NCBI GenBank assembly: GCA_963281155.1
Contig: CAUJLY010000002.1
Coordinates: forward strand, 4,092,001 to 4,156,000
Direction of reading: 5' to 3'
DNA length: 64,000 bases
From: Rhabditophanes sp. KR3021
Taxonomy: Eukaryota; Nematoda; Chromadorea; Rhabditida; Alloionematidae
Shown here one piece after another: positions 1 through 12,199 of this stretch. The notes beneath the pieces were generated by a model that was not told the DNA's origin, did no database searches, and worked only from the letters and a program-made list of their open reading frames with translations. Numbering within the stretch: position 1 is the stretch's first letter; every line of letters begins with the position of its first letter. A program made the position numbers and the translations under genes.

Positions 1-96
1 AATGAGATCAAATTTGAGTTTAGAATTTAACAATGGTAAATTGAATGCTCAAATGAAGAATATATTGTTGGCAAAAGACGTTTATTTCTTCTTAGT

Positions 97-1474
97 ATGG
101 CCTCAAGCAGTAAAGAAGATGTTAGTACAAAATTATTGATAAAAGGGGATTGGTAGTAAGTTATGAGGTTTTAGTTTATTTATTTACACCTTTAAGCCAT
201 GGCTTTCTGACACGCCAAGATTTGACAGAATTACTAAAAGATAAAGGCGATTTTTTGGTTAGATTCTCTGAGCCAATTGAACAATCGAGAAACTACATTG
301 TCTCTGTAATGTTTGCCCCTGACTCAATAGAAATAAAGCATTACGTAATTAAGTTTGCTGACAACAGATATGTTATTGAAAAAGCAGCTTTCGAGACGGT
401 AAAAGAACTTGTGATTTATCATGTTGAAACAAAAACTTCCTTATCAACTACGCAAGAAGTTGTTTTACTCAAAGGGGCACCAAACAAAGTTGGGAGCTTA
501 GTCGGGACGACATTGTTGTACAGAAAAAATTGGTGAAGGAGCTTTTGGAGAAATTGCAATGGGTATTTTAAGGAGGGTCAAAAGGAAGACATAAATGTTG
601 CCATTAAAAAGTTGGCAAATTTAGAAAAGATGAAGAAGGAAGATATTCAGGAAATTATGAAAGAGGTAAGATAGTTTGTTCAATTACATAGAATTCTTTT
701 TTTAGGCTAGATTAGTGAGACGGTTCAAGCATCCAAATGTCATTGAATTGCATGGAGTAGCTGCTAGCACTGAACCTTTGCCTTATTCTTATGGAATTGG
801 CCCAAATGGCGCATTAGATAGTTATCTTAAAAAAATAGAGTCTCCCCTGATAGGAAGCTGGAATTTTGTTGGGGTGTCGCTTTTGGCATTGAATACATGC
901 ACTCCCTTGGCATGATTCACAGAGATATTGCTTGTCGCAACGTTCTATATGCCGATCAAGTGAAGCTGGCTGATTTTGGTCAGACTGAAATCTGCACTCG
1001 CTTTAAAATGTCACCTACCGCTAAAGTACCATCGCGTTGGTTGGCTCCAAAGACTATAAAGCAATACTACTACACTGCTCGCTCAGATGTGTTCGCATTT
1101 GGGATCCTCGCAAGTTTTATCACTACTTAAATAAATACTCATATTAATTTTAGGCGTGGGAGATCTACAACGATGGAAAACAACCCTATGGCGATATGAC
1201 TGCTGTCGTTGCCGCCATTAGGGTTGCGAAAACTGGCTACAGAATGCAATTGCCTGATGGTATGAGGCCAGAGATGAAGGATTTGATTAACACCAAGATT
1301 TGGAATGGTCTAGATACCCAACGTGCTACTATGAAAGTTGTGGTAGATACCCTTGAAAAAATCTCTTCTATCACAAGACCAGGGCCATTGAATGAAGGTC
1401 GCGTTGCCGAAGTAGCATTAACTGTCAAAAATGCGTTTGGCCCAATCTTCAAATATTGTGTCAATGAATCTTAA
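97..1474 (+). pseudogene. Decayed SH2 domain-tyrosine kinase (Fer/Fes-like)
   Basis: An SH2 domain followed by a tyrosine kinase domain, the layout of the Fer-like kinases that are expanded in nematodes. Exon 1 (97-155) reads from ATG into the SH2 start; the intron 156-196 restores the WYHG motif, and GDFLVRFSE follows. The kinase part keeps VAIKK, HRDIACRN (catalytic loop), DFG and FGILAWEI. At least five places need a one-base shift to keep the conserved reading: near 520, 562, 779, 800 and 842. Introns are 156-196, 667-706 and 1110-1153; the last has a GC donor. A TTCTTAG acceptor abuts the first ATG. Neighbouring genes are almost free of shifts, so a pseudogene is likelier than sequencing error, but error-rich assembly is the alternative. 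Confidence 0.72.
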
Positions 1475-1843
1475 AGCAAACTTAAAATGATTAGATAACC
1501 AAATACACGATAAACCTCTATAAATTTATAAATATTTATTAAATCGGTATGATCTTTTCTGATTTTGTAAAATGTGCATGTCGTGTACTTTTCTATTTGC
1601 ACAATACTAAATTCAATCTAAAGTCCATTTAATTATCAATTTCTTTTAAAATTATAAATGACTAGCTTTCTATATTTAGACAAAAACAACGCCGCGTGTA
1701 CTATGTATATATAATTGTAGACAGCTACTACACAAATATTATTTACATGGCATATTTTTAAATGTGACTATTTACATATAATAGATTTTGGATGACGCAG
1801 TCTTTAGCATTTCATATATATTTATGTACTGCATTTTTGTCAA
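1475..1843. other. Intergenic, kinase 3' end to CDK-like promoter
   Basis: AT-rich spacer of 369 bases holding the 3' flank of the upstream kinase and the presumed promoter of the CDK-like gene. I see no coding signal or RNA gene. Confidence 0.5.
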
Positions 1844-2870
1844 ATGAAAACAGATTACGAATTTTTAGAAGCCATTGGCAAAGGTTCTTATGCGAATGTT
1901 TTCTCGGCAGTAATAATTAAGGTAGTTTATTATAAATATTATTGGTAATGATTAAAATATTTTCTAGACAGGTGAAAATGTAGCTATAAAACAATTATTT
2001 GTTTCCAATAACATTGAAAAGCAGAAAGAAATTCTTAGGGAGGCTATGATTATGAAAGAATGCTCGAATCATAATAATATAATCAGATTCATTGATGTTT
2101 TTTCTAGTCACTCATCTTTTTCAATAGTGATGGAATTAGCACCATGGAATTTGAGAGACATTATCTGTGATATAAATAAACCGATGAACGACAATTTTGT
2201 AAGAACCATCTTTCAACAAATAATTTATGGATTACAATATTTGCACGAAGAAAAATCTGTTATTCATTGCGATATCAAGCCTGAGAATATTTTAATAAAA
2301 ACATCTAGTAAAGAAGGCATGAGCGAATTAACTGTCAAAATAGCTGATTTTGGGCAAGCTTCGTTATCAAACAAGCATATGCGGAATAATAATGTAGGCA
2401 CAAGGTGGTATAGATCTCCTGAATTACTATTGGGGAGTCAAAATTATGATTCATCTATAGATTTGTGGAGTTTTGGGTCCATACTAGCAGAATATTATAC
2501 AGGCCTGCCAATATTTAATGGAATAACTGATTTGGAACAGATTTATTTAATCATAAACATTCTGGGTTTGCCAGATACTAATGAATATAAGGAATGGAAT
2601 CTATTACCTGATGTAAAAAAGCTTTCTTTTTTTGAAAATAATGAAGTTAGTCACCTAGAAGAGCACATATCTTGCGCACCCCCGCAAGTAATAGAAATTT
2701 TAAAAAGTCTTTTACAAATAAATCCCAATAAAAGAAAAACCACAACGGAACTTTTAAAAAATCCATTTTTTGCCTGGCCATTAAATTATTTTAAAATTCA
2801 TTACAAATTTAAGAAAGTAATTGCACCAAAGTTGGTTCATAATAATTTTATTTTTACGAATTCAAAATAA
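1844..2870 (+). CDS. CDK-like (CMGC) serine/threonine kinase
   Basis: Two exons (1844-1921 and 1968-2870) encode 326 residues, almost only a kinase domain. Visible motifs are the glycine loop GKGSYANV at about residue 12, the VAIK lysine, HCDIKPEN in place of the usual HRDLKPEN, DFG, and VGTRWYRSPE in the activation segment. DLWSFGSILAEYYTGLPIF and an ILGLPDT stretch are typical of cyclin-dependent kinases. It should phosphorylate Ser/Thr on protein substrates. I cannot assign the CDK subfamily: a CDK20/CCRK or CDK10-type kinase is possible. The Arg-to-Cys change in HRD places it outside RD kinases that depend on activation-loop phosphorylation. The intron is 46 nt and in phase 0. Confidence 0.85.
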
Positions 2871-4270
2871 ACTAATATTAATACTGTTACGCCATATGTG
2901 TTATGCATGCTTGACAAAAATAAAAATCAATCTTTGAATTTATATATTCTAAAAAGTACTTCCTGTATTTGAGCAAAATATAATGACGTGCTTTACACGC
3001 GTATGTCATTAATGCGATTAAACATGGTGATTAATATAATTTCATGGCTTCATGACAAATTAATTTAACCGTTTGCTTTTCCAAAATAAAAGACATGGGG
3101 GTGTTTGAGCTTCACATATATCCACAATAACATTCTGGCTTGATTAACAGAGTACTAGACAATTTAAAATTGATAGAGTCCTTTCGTAAATTATGCAATT
3201 ACTTTTAATTATTTAGGTATGCCATCAAATTATTTTATAAGTTATTTATGTGACTTAACTAAATAAATGTCACAATTTGTCAGAAGTCAAAACCTATTTA
3301 ACTACACATGTAGAGTTAGCAACAATCTGATTCGGATTACATGATATCGAATTATTACGCGTAGTTTGAATAACCAAGTGAATTGAATTTATTTTAGAAA
3401 TTCAAAACATTTAAATCACATATTTCCAGTTTAATTACGTGAATTCAAGTGCAGATGTCATCGTAGACATTTGTTATACTTACTATTACAGTTTGATCCA
3501 AATTCAAGATCTATTAACCCGAGAAATGCTAAAAGCACCTCCTATCTCAATAATATGTCGGCATTATATTTTATAAACAAGCTTCACTTCCAAGTATTTT
3601 ATCTGCCATTATCTTCCACGTAAAAAGGTTTAAGGATCAAATGAAAGCCAATAATACTTTTATACATCTGTTTATGAAAAGTATGGGCTGTAAACTAAAA
3701 TTGATCTAGACGACACTACTTGAAAATTGCAATTAATAACGTACTTAAAAATATATCAATTGACCATTTAGAATTATTTGATAGATATTTCCTACTATAT
3801 AATTCTTAAACTCCGTAAATTCATCATGTAACCATTTTTTTGTAAAGCTTTCAAATGGCTCAGCAAGCTGCTAGGCCTGATGTATAAAAAATGTGTTTGA
3901 TTAGTTTTGTAGAAAAAAACTAGCTCTTTTTGATGGCACTAACAGATTTTAAAAAATATTTTTTGTAACATGTTTTTAAGTGGCAAAATAGGTTTGCATT
4001 AATCAAAACTCTTATGTATAAAGAGAAAGGCTCATTTGAGTAGGGATATGCCACCTGCAAAGCAATCATATAAAAAAGTGTCGCAAAGGTGGATTCCGTA
4101 TCTGGTCTAGCTTTAATAATTTACACTTTCATCAGTTTTATGTTATGAAAACATATAGCCTTTTCGAAAGCTTTATATTATTAAATTATTCGTACACATG
4201 AATATGTTTTAATGATAAGTAAGGATGATAATTGATGGTTAACATAATTTTATTGGTTATGACAATTACT
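2871..4270. other. Long intergenic stretch, nothing recognised
   Basis: About 1.4 kb of AT-rich sequence between two convergent genes. All frames are broken often, and I found no conserved domain, tRNA-like fold or tandem repeat. It presumably holds the 3' ends of the flanking genes. Confidence 0.4.
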
Positions 4271-7200
4271 CTAATGATTTGATGTTTCCAAAATTGAAGC
4301 AATGCGGTTGTAGAAAGTTGAATACAACGTGGTGGCTTGATGGATGGAAGAGGTATCTCCGAATTCTCTAATAGAATGCATGGCATGTTGTGGGCAGCCA
4401 ACATCAATACACATCATTCCCAATTCAGAACTCAAGATTGGTCCCTGAAACATTTCAATTAATATTAAACAAAAAATAAATTCGACGATACATTTTAAGT
4501 TATTTATTTTTAGTCCCTTGTTGAGTCGCATACGCCAGACAAAAACATCACGCCTAACATCAAAATCAAAAATAATAATAATTTCGCAAATTGATGATTT
4601 TAAAACGTCCTTTACCAAATTTAGAGAGTGAAATGAAGTCAATCTTGACAAAAGATTAGAACAGATCGGGTGCTGCACTAACGAAGAGCTAAATCAAATT
4701 TCATGTTAAAGGCGCGCATTATCAATACCTTTTTTTGTAATGAATATTTAAACTTTAATAAAAAGTTTTAACTCTTTTCATTTAACTTAACAAATTTTCG
4801 TACTATTTTAGTCAAAAAGTATCTAGTGCTGCTCAAAAGATAAATAATCTTAGTAACCCGAATATATTTAGTTGTAGGCAAGTTTTTAGGATAACTTACA
4901 ATTGTTGTACCACATGGTGAATTGTTCTTGACACACATCTTTTGAAGCGGAACTTGAGCTTCAAAGGCAATTTGCTTCAAAATAGAGTGAGTGGTTCCGG
5001 TTGTCGCGTACCTTTGATTTGGATTAACTTTAACGACCACACCTCCGTGGAAATTTGGACGGTGGTTTTCTTCAATTCCTACGTCTGGATTATTTGGATG
5101 GAATGCATGCGCTAAAAAGGAATATGTTAACTGCATAGGCATTTTAAAATATTTACCTTGATCAGCTGAAATGAGGAAAGATTTGGCAATGGAAACCTCG
5201 AAGCTTTCTCCAGCAATACGACGGAGTACCCACTTTGTAAAAGCAGATTGAGCTCCTTGTGCAGATTGACTTCCACATTCTTCATTGTCGTAAGAAGCTG
5301 CAACTCTCACATTAACATCCTTTTCAAATGATCCACCTTTAACTGATTCAATGAGCCCATTAATTGCAGTATATGTGCCAACCAAGTTATCAAGACGTGC
5401 TCCAGATATGAATTCCTCGTTGAAGCCAGTAATTGCAGCTGAAAAACGTAATCTATTATTGAGCGCCCAGTTATTCAAATTTACCAGGATTACTATCATA
5501 AAGATAAATGTCCAAGTCAATGATATTTTCGGGAGTTGTGCCTGCTTCAGTGGCAAGCATCTTCAAGAAACTGTCATGGTGGTCGCCTAACACGGATCTA
5601 GGATCAGCATATCCTTCCAAAGTTCCCTCTACCTTTCCGCTACAACATTTTGCCTCGCCAGCTTTTGATGCAAAAATTGGACGGAGCTGAACTTCTGTGT
5701 TGCAATTAAAATTCTCTCTATCTTTTTCAAGATGAATAGCCAAATTGGGAATGAACAAAACAGGCTTCTTTATGTTGATTTGCTTCACGATTATTCCACC
5801 ATTTTCGCCTTTGATGCTGACTTCTCCGGCAACAGATAAATCTCTATCAAACCTAATAATAAAAATAAAATAAGAATTTATTCATCAAGTTGTCCATTTG
5901 TAAATTAAAACATTAAGTCAAAAAGATAGATGTTTTTAATTTTTAAATTATGGTGTTAGCAAAAGACCCTACCAACTCCAATTTAAGTATTTGTACCTTT
6001 GAATTTGGTAATTAGCTAAAAGCTATCTACGTGTCACGACGATATTTGAGATCAAATACACATTTACGTACTAATTCATTTTGTTTATCTTAGAGCTCGA
6101 GATCACCTCTTATTAGGTGTTTGTTAAGCTGTAGTGCAGGAAGAAGAGATGCCTAAACGTCCACACAAACGAGGGAATGATGAGATTTCTCGTCCGTTTG
6201 CAAAAAGTCTTAGTATAAACGTGGATGAATCTGCTTTCAATCAAGATGAGAAGTTAAGTATGGATAAAAGAAAGCAGTTGTCAAACTCATTAATATGGAT
6301 GAAAGACCATATCCTAGTACACCAATATCCGAAGATGAAAAGTATAGAAATTATGAGCAAACCTTGCACCTGAAGGATTTGATGCTCTTGTTTTTGAGAG
6401 AAAACTCGGTAAAGAACAGACTATTTGCAAATATTCAAGTAATGTGGCATTAACTTATCAATTATCTGAAAGCAATGATTAATTTAAAAGCTAGCCACTT
6501 GTTTTCATTTGGGAGTCTTCAGTCATTTTGAGAACGAATGACAGCCCACAAAAGAAAATTCAATCATGCTATTGAATTATAAATGCTATTTGATAGAAAG
6601 AGGGCTTCATTGGAAGAAGTCCACAACATCTTTCCGGAAATGGGTGATGAGGTAGCTGATCTAATCTCAGGATAATTCTTTGAAGCTAATAAAGATATCA
6701 AAAAGTTCATTATTTCACATTTTGTTTAACTCTCATTTTGATTGTCTTATTTAATAAGGTTACTATTTCCCATTTTTTAAACCCTTAATTCTGATTGCTA
6801 TGTTTAATAAACTGCATACCATGTTCTCCAGATACCACCTCCATACGTAAAGCAACCAACTTGGATAAAACGATCTCCGCCCAATTTTGAAACTGGCTTA
6901 ACACGAAGACATGGAGAATCAGTATGTCCAGCAACCATCGAAAATCCATTACCTAAATAAAAATAAACTTTTATATTTTTTAATACTTTGCACATTCAAA
7001 ATATGATTATTAGCTGGAAGGCATTTTACGTGTCATAATGTTTAAGCTCTAATTTAATACTCACTAATTTTAGTTACACAACATCGCACTCAATATTTGG
7101 TGTTATTTATTCTAATGGCCGAGCAATCTCGCAAAAGGAAGACAAATGCAGATGACGCTGAAACGATTGACCGAGTTTTAAGTAAACCTTTGAGTCAAGT

Positions 7201-8587
7201 TAGCATTGGAGAAAAGCCAAGGAAACTGATCAAGACAGAAATGGGTACATCTCGTGGAAGAAGCGTAGATTTTGTTGAAAGAGGTATGTTTTATGATTTA
7301 TCAACTTATTAATTATTTCCTTTTAGAGTATTTTCAATTGGAGTTTGTTCAATTCTTCGGAGAAGCAACTCTTATAATTAATGACCCCAAATTATCTCCC
7401 ATTATTGATGCAGATGCCATGAATGCTGCCAAAAGAAACTGTGTTCTGAAAGTGATGCAAGTTATTTGGTTAGACTCAAAGGAAGAACTGAAAACCTATG
7501 AAACCGTTAAAAAGTCATGGTCGCAGCTTAGTCGATCTCTTACCAATCTTTTTTGACACAAATGTAACTGCGGATCATTAACTGATCTTTTAAGGAAACT
7601 TAGAGATGATGAAATTTTTGAGAAATCAACATTTACAACAATTGGTATGATTATACAAGCACACTCAAAGGATGTTGAAAATATTCTCTATGAACACTTC
7701 AGATATAGAAACTGTGAAGGCCTTCTCTCTGCAGCCGAGAAATTTAACGTCATAAGAGATGCTGATTCGATTAAGAGTAAACTTGATGACTTGGGCGTGG
7801 GTGAAAGAATGTGTGATGTATATATCATGATTAATCTTGATATTACTCCATCTGAATTCCTTTCTGCGGAAGATGCTAAAGACCATGTTCTCTATATAGA
7901 CAAGACTACGTACACTTTTGCTGGAAGAATACCAGGCCACAAAGATGACTACAAAAAGCAGTTGAACGGGATAAAGTGTTCCCGGAAAAGGCTGTCCATA
8001 AAGTTTTCAATGCTGGCCAAGAAATGATTATCTCGTATAAGTCCTATGCTACAGAAGAACTTGCTGGCAATATCGAAGCTATACTCATCGAATACTTCAG
8101 GGATGAGAATACTAACAGTGACTCTGACAATCCATCCCTTAAAATTGTCTATCAAATGCTCCCTGAAGAGAAGGACGAGGTCGCAGAATTGATCTTCCAA
8201 GACCTTTTAGATGCTAATGATATTGTTTTTCTAAGAAAGTAAATGGTTACTTAATTGTTTTAAATTACTATATTCATATGTCTTTCATCATAATTTTTAA
8301 TAAACATTACCAGGCTTATAGTTCCCTCCAATTGCAAAAGCCATAATCGCCGATCTATTTTTAGTGACGTAGTATTTTCCAAAGTTGGCTAACTTCCAAG
8401 CTTCTGTTTCTTTCAACTCCTTGAAGCCAGCAGCTTCCAATAAAACTTTGCACTCAGAAACAGCTAAAATTATTTGTTACATATTTAAACTTGATTTAGA
8501 CTTACCATGGAACGGAGTTACCGATTTGTTTAAGAAGGTTACAAATTCAGCTGCCGCAGCACGAACTTCACTAACAGCGGAGGACAT
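4271..8587 (-). CDS. dnpp: Aspartyl aminopeptidase, M18 family (DNPEP)
   Basis: A cytosolic zinc metallopeptidase that removes N-terminal Asp/Glu from peptides. Exons, high to low: 8587-8506, 8463-8311, 6952-6820, 5852-5485, 5438-5157, 5111-4900, 4444-4271; all phases agree and the sum is 1404 nt (467 residues), the usual family length. M18 landmarks are [12 protein letters not shown] (metal-binding His), [58 protein letters not shown] and [12 protein letters not shown]. Two introns are far larger than the 40-nt norm here (5853-6819 and 6953-8310), and each carries an antisense copy of the GIY-YIG-like family. The 455-nt intron 4445-4899 may hold an older remnant. The gene symbol is by family only. 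Confidence 0.93.
5940..6730 (+). pseudogene. Intronic GIY-YIG-like family, copy 1 (in DNPEP intron)
   Basis: A degraded copy on the strand opposite to its host, inside DNPEP intron 5853-6819. Its 5' flank (5945-6125) matches the flank of the SerRS-intron copy over more than 100 bases, including the string gctaaaagctat and a ttttag-like acceptor region. A 79-codon start is open from 6134. Further on, [17 protein letters not shown] (from about 6369) aligns with [16 protein letters not shown] in the SerRS-intron copy. The shared tail [14 protein letters not shown] (about 6633-6674) ends in a stop. Zinc-finger and GIY-YIG parts are not recognisable, so internal deletion is likely. Confidence 0.7.
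6990..8242 (+). CDS. Intronic GIY-YIG-like family, copy 2 (most complete)
   Basis: The best-preserved member, nested antisense in DNPEP intron 6953-8310. The likely start is 7115 (MAEQSRKRK). A 43-nt intron (7284-7326, GT-AG) joins exon 1 to an open exon. After a stop near 7554 (one lesion), a region from about 7647 gives [16 protein letters not shown] as the first GIY-YIG strand and VLYIDKTT where YIG is expected (Gly replaced by Asp), then an Arg and GHKDD. A one-base shift near 7965 leads into [17 protein letters not shown] (Glu motif) and the shared C-terminus [18 protein letters not shown], ending at 8242. With a stop and a frameshift it is probably inactive unless unannotated introns remove them. 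Confidence 0.6.
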
Positions 8588-9160
8588 TTTTTGGGAGGTA
8601 TCTAAAATAATTATTTATTAAAGCATAGTAAATACTTGGGTATTTAAAGGCTAGTGCTGCAGCTAAATAATGCAAAATAACATCATCAAATAGTTAGTTT
8701 AAAGTCTTAAATAAAAGCTAAACTGGAGATGTTCTTAAAATCTCTCCTTATATAATGAGGTAATCTACATATAATAACTAATATAATAGGCGGATTTCAT
8801 AACTTCCTCAAGACGTTCATATTTGCAATATGGCTATTTTATTGTTCAAATAAAATATTAGTAATTAAACGACATGCGGTTGAGACAAATGTAAACAAAT
8901 GTTGGGAAGTCGTGTCACACACATTAGAGACATATTTAGTGGTGTGATGAATACATACATCTACAAAAAATAGATCAGTTCTGTTTCTAGGATGGGAGAA
9001 TAAATACAATTAAGATTTTATAAAAAGTTTTTCTAATTATTGATATGATAAGGACGATGGATGATGTGAAAAAACGCAAATAATATATTTTTGCTGACAA
9101 GGAAGAGGCAAGGTATAGTATAGCATTTGACCATCTAAAAAGTCGTGGTAAAAGAATTTT
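8588..9160. other. Intergenic, 5' side of DNPEP
   Basis: AT-rich DNA of about 570 bases upstream of DNPEP on the minus strand. No domain, RNA gene or repeat was recognised. It should contain the DNPEP promoter and the 3' end of the small secreted gene that follows. Confidence 0.4.
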
Positions 9161-9427
9161 TTATAAACGGGTGGTTAGATTAATATTATATGAAGTGAGA
9201 CAGGATGTAAATATATTTTTGTTATTCCACTTACTCTTTTGTATTTGATTTGTTTTGTCAAAATAAATTAGCTGTCTTTTTTTTGATTTGCGTCTAAATG
9301 ATCTCTTCAAAAGCTTGGCAACTTTGTTAAAAAAGCCGGGTTTGGTAAGTTTATCCTGGGTCATCGCAGAAGTAATAAACAAATATGTAAAAATTAAGAA
9401 TTCAAATGCAATTTTTGAAGATAACAC
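9161..9427 (-). CDS. Small secreted cationic peptide (predicted)
   Basis: An open frame of 88 residues. It opens with a clear signal peptide (hydrophobic core IAFEFLIFTYLFITSA, with cleavage probably near AMTQ). A strongly basic, possibly amphipathic stretch follows at about residues 25-50, rich in Lys/Arg and including KLLKRSFRRKSKKR. A GTAAGT donor lies inside the frame near 9230, so the last third may be intron and the real C-terminus could differ. No cysteines occur in the basic part. I do not recognise a family. Antimicrobial-like peptide, neuropeptide precursor or fortuitous frame are all possible; the signal peptide is the strongest support. Confidence 0.4.
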   Translation of the reverse strand: MLSSKIAFEFLIFTYLFITSAMTQDKLTKPGFFNKVAKLLKRSFRRKSKKRQLIYFDKTNQIQKSKWNNKNIFTSCLTSYNINLTTRL

Positions 9428-9567
9428 TTATCATACGTTTTTATGCAATTAGATAGTACTTTTTATGGTTTTACTGATTAAGATGAGATATATGTTGGGT
9501 GGAGAGGAGCAAAATAAGTAATTATCGCTATTTTTACAAAATCAAATATTATGTGTGTTTGTTTGTA

Positions 9568-10361
9568 TTAAAGAGTATAATAATACTCGTGGAATGATTG
9601 ACATTGCGTTGAGTTAACAAATGACAAAGGAGAATCTTTGACGACATCGGGATTGAGGAATTTGTAATTTTTCAAGAACGTGTATAGTTCCTTTGCATAC
9701 TTTTGGTCGAATTCTTGAGGATTACGAGCGAATACCATTGTGGGTGACTTTAAGGGTTGAGATAACACCATGTAATCATGAAGCCCTTCCTTATTTATTG
9801 GACCAAGCCGAATTAATAAATCTATAAAAAATAATTAATATGGTACATTATGTAATACTCACATGGGCAATAATCAGAAGGGTGATTGAAGTTAAATAGC
9901 AGTTGCCCAGGATCTGGACCATATTGCTGCCCGAATCCATTATAAATTGTATTGCTTTCAAAAGTTTTTGAATATTGAGTAATAGAAAAGGTAGCTGTAT
10001 ATTCTGCTTTTTCAATCATTTCTAAATGAGCGATGCTACATTGTTCGCTATGCACACTTGGCGTATCAACAACTATATGCCATTTTCCCATTAATCTCGG
10101 AATGTCAATATCGCCAATAGCGTGAAAAAGATTCTTATAATATGATTCCATATGGGTATCAGCCTCCGGATCTTTCAGTATCTTCTTCAGCAAATCGATG
10201 GAAGCAGAGACACTTTCTTTAGTTGAGCATGAGTTTAAGAATAACTCGAATATACTTAATGAAGGAACAACTCTACCCGGCACCGGAATACCAACAATAG
10301 CTCTTTTGGAAGACACATTCTTAAACAAAAATAGTAGCAACAAGATTTTATACAAGAACAT
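9568..10361 (-). CDS. Secreted nematode-type lipocalin
   Basis: Two exons (10361-9863 and 9821-9568) encode 250 residues. A signal peptide (MFLYKILLLLFLFKNVSS) is followed by an alpha-helical spacer and a lipocalin barrel beginning LMGKWHIVVDTP at about residue 95, the GxW motif of strand A. GFGQQYGPDPGQLLF and NHPSDYCP in the middle, and YMVLSQPLKSPTMVFARNP near the end, match a lipocalin-related family I know from nematodes. It should bind a small hydrophobic ligand outside the cell or in the cuticle/apical matrix. The intron is 41 nt. The chosen start is the first ATG that gives a signal peptide. The ligand cannot be inferred. Confidence 0.82.
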
Positions 10362-10622
10362 GGTCAAGTTTCTAAAATGGTCAATGAAATACTTTATTAC
10401 AAAATATTATTTGTAGGAAAGAAGGTCAAGGGTAAACGACATAAAACATTAGTACACCATTCTACATCATTTGAAATCAGTGTCAAAGAAATTGGTGACT
10501 ACGCTACCTCGATTTATTTTTAATTTAATAATGATAGTAGAATATTTAAAGTACGTAATGGTACGTTACAAGACTTCATAATACAGTCATCAAAAGAAAT
10601 TCAATTTATAGCCTAATAGAAT

Positions 10623-10840
10623 TTATGACTTATGCTCTTGAGAGACTTTTGCTTCTCTGATTTCCTGGATCTCTTTTCCTTTCTTTGTTTTCTTGGGTCG
10701 AGTTAAATCCGAAATTTTTTGGATCAGACGTAGATTTACTTTTTGAGCATGTTCACTTTTTACTGCATCAGCTTCAACATCAGTTTTTCTTGAGTCGCTT
10801 TGGAGTTGAAAGTCTTTTTGTCAGATTCAGACTTGTCAGG
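10623..10840 (-). other. Possible 3' exon of an unidentified lysine-rich protein
   Basis: From an acceptor-like TTTGTAG next to 10840 a minus-strand frame reads a Lys/Ser/Glu-rich peptide. After an apparent one-base shift near 10790 it continues to LRLIQKISDLTRPKKTKKG and a stop at 10623. Codon content looks coding, but no family is recognisable and no upstream exon was found. The rest of the 790-base gap between the lipocalin and the BRCT-like gene shows nothing else. Confidence 0.25.
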
Positions 10841-11151
10841 CTACAAATATACATATTAAAATTAAAGAAAACACAACATATCATTTTAATTAGCACTGGT
10901 CACCTCAATCATAAAAACACATTTCTTTACTTATTTTTAAGGTCTGAATTTTGGAAAATAATTAATTTAGATGTTGTGATTGACTGCATTTATTCAAAAA
11001 AAATAAGACGCATGTTACTAGAAATTAGCATTGTTATAAACTGAGATATTACACAACAAGTACAAAGATAAACTGCTTATGACCTAACTGTCATATCTAG
11101 TAATCCCTTGATTACTTAACGTGTGAGTAGCACGAAAGAGTAATATGCCTT

Positions 11152-12050
11152 TTAAGCAATAATATATTTTTGATAATTGACCGCTCTGCCTTCCCAAATA
11201 GACATACAAATGAATTTATACGACACTACAGGGCAATTCAATTTATCCCAAAAAACTTTAAAAGAGTGTCCTTTGTTAGATCCCGAAATTATAAGCGAAT
11301 TATTTGTTGAAGTAATTTCACTGAATGTAACCATCACTTTAGCACCAGTTTTCTTTAGCATATATACCATATCCTTCAACGCAAATTCCAATTCATTTTC
11401 ATCCCAAGTTAGTTTAGGTACCAAAAAAGAGTAATTATCGAAAATGTTAATCGTTTCTTTTGAATAAATCCTTTTATTGAATATGTCTTGAACTTGTTGG
11501 ATTTGTCGGGCACTGTCAATACTGTGTATAAAGCAATTGTTACAAATTGATTTAGCAAGCCACAGATTACTTTCAATTGCTTCAGTTGCCATTTCATGAG
11601 GATCTAATATAATGACTGTAGACTCATCCAGGTAGATTTTTTTATTCAGATAAGGAAATGATTCCCTAATTGTTTCAATTAGCCTTTGAATGTCCTTCGA
11701 TTTTCTCCAAAAAAATATAAATATCTAGAAAGTTAAATAATTAAAAGACACATTTATATCACATTTCCATTGAATTTGTATTAAAATTACCCTCTTTGAT
11801 TTATCAGGATTTTGAGATTGTAGCCATATGTCATTCCATAATACATATTTTTTCGTTTTCCTTTGATTTTTAATAATAGGTAGTTTGAAAGAGTCAAAGT
11901 CGTCATTTAATTCCTGAGGTATTGAGGATAAATTAACATTAAAGCGGTCATAGCTGAAAAGGAAATAAAAACCATCGTTATAAAGATTCTCTTCACTTAC
12001 AACGCCTTTATGACTTTATCATTCTCGCTATCTAAAATATTTGCCGCCAT
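11152..12050 (-). CDS. BRCT-like domain protein, otherwise unrecognised
   Basis: Three exons (12050-12001, 11953-11791, 11724-11152) with agreeing phases encode 261 residues. The last 90 residues look like a BRCT fold: a predicted strand-helix pattern ends in CPVVSYKFICMSIWEGRAV, the usual hydrophobic-Trp/Phe-x-x-x-Ser-I helix and the EGR turn of C-terminal BRCT repeats. A middle stretch, KKIYLDESTVIILDP, may begin a second, diverged repeat. BRCT domains bind phosphopeptides in DNA-damage and replication control. The residues that would hold phosphate cannot be confirmed, and the N-terminal third (many Lys/Arg, a tryptophan motif VLWNDIWLQSQ) is unassigned. No close homologue is recognised. 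Confidence 0.6.
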
Positions 12051-12199
12051 TGTAGGTAGGACAACGATGCAAAAAGTGTGTTGACTGTCTAACAAAGATG
12101 CGTTTTTAAAATGCAAATGTTCTTGCCACGATCTTTGTATTATCAAGGTCTACAACTCTTTCAATAACAAGTCATTTGTTATATCGCTCTATTTAAAAT

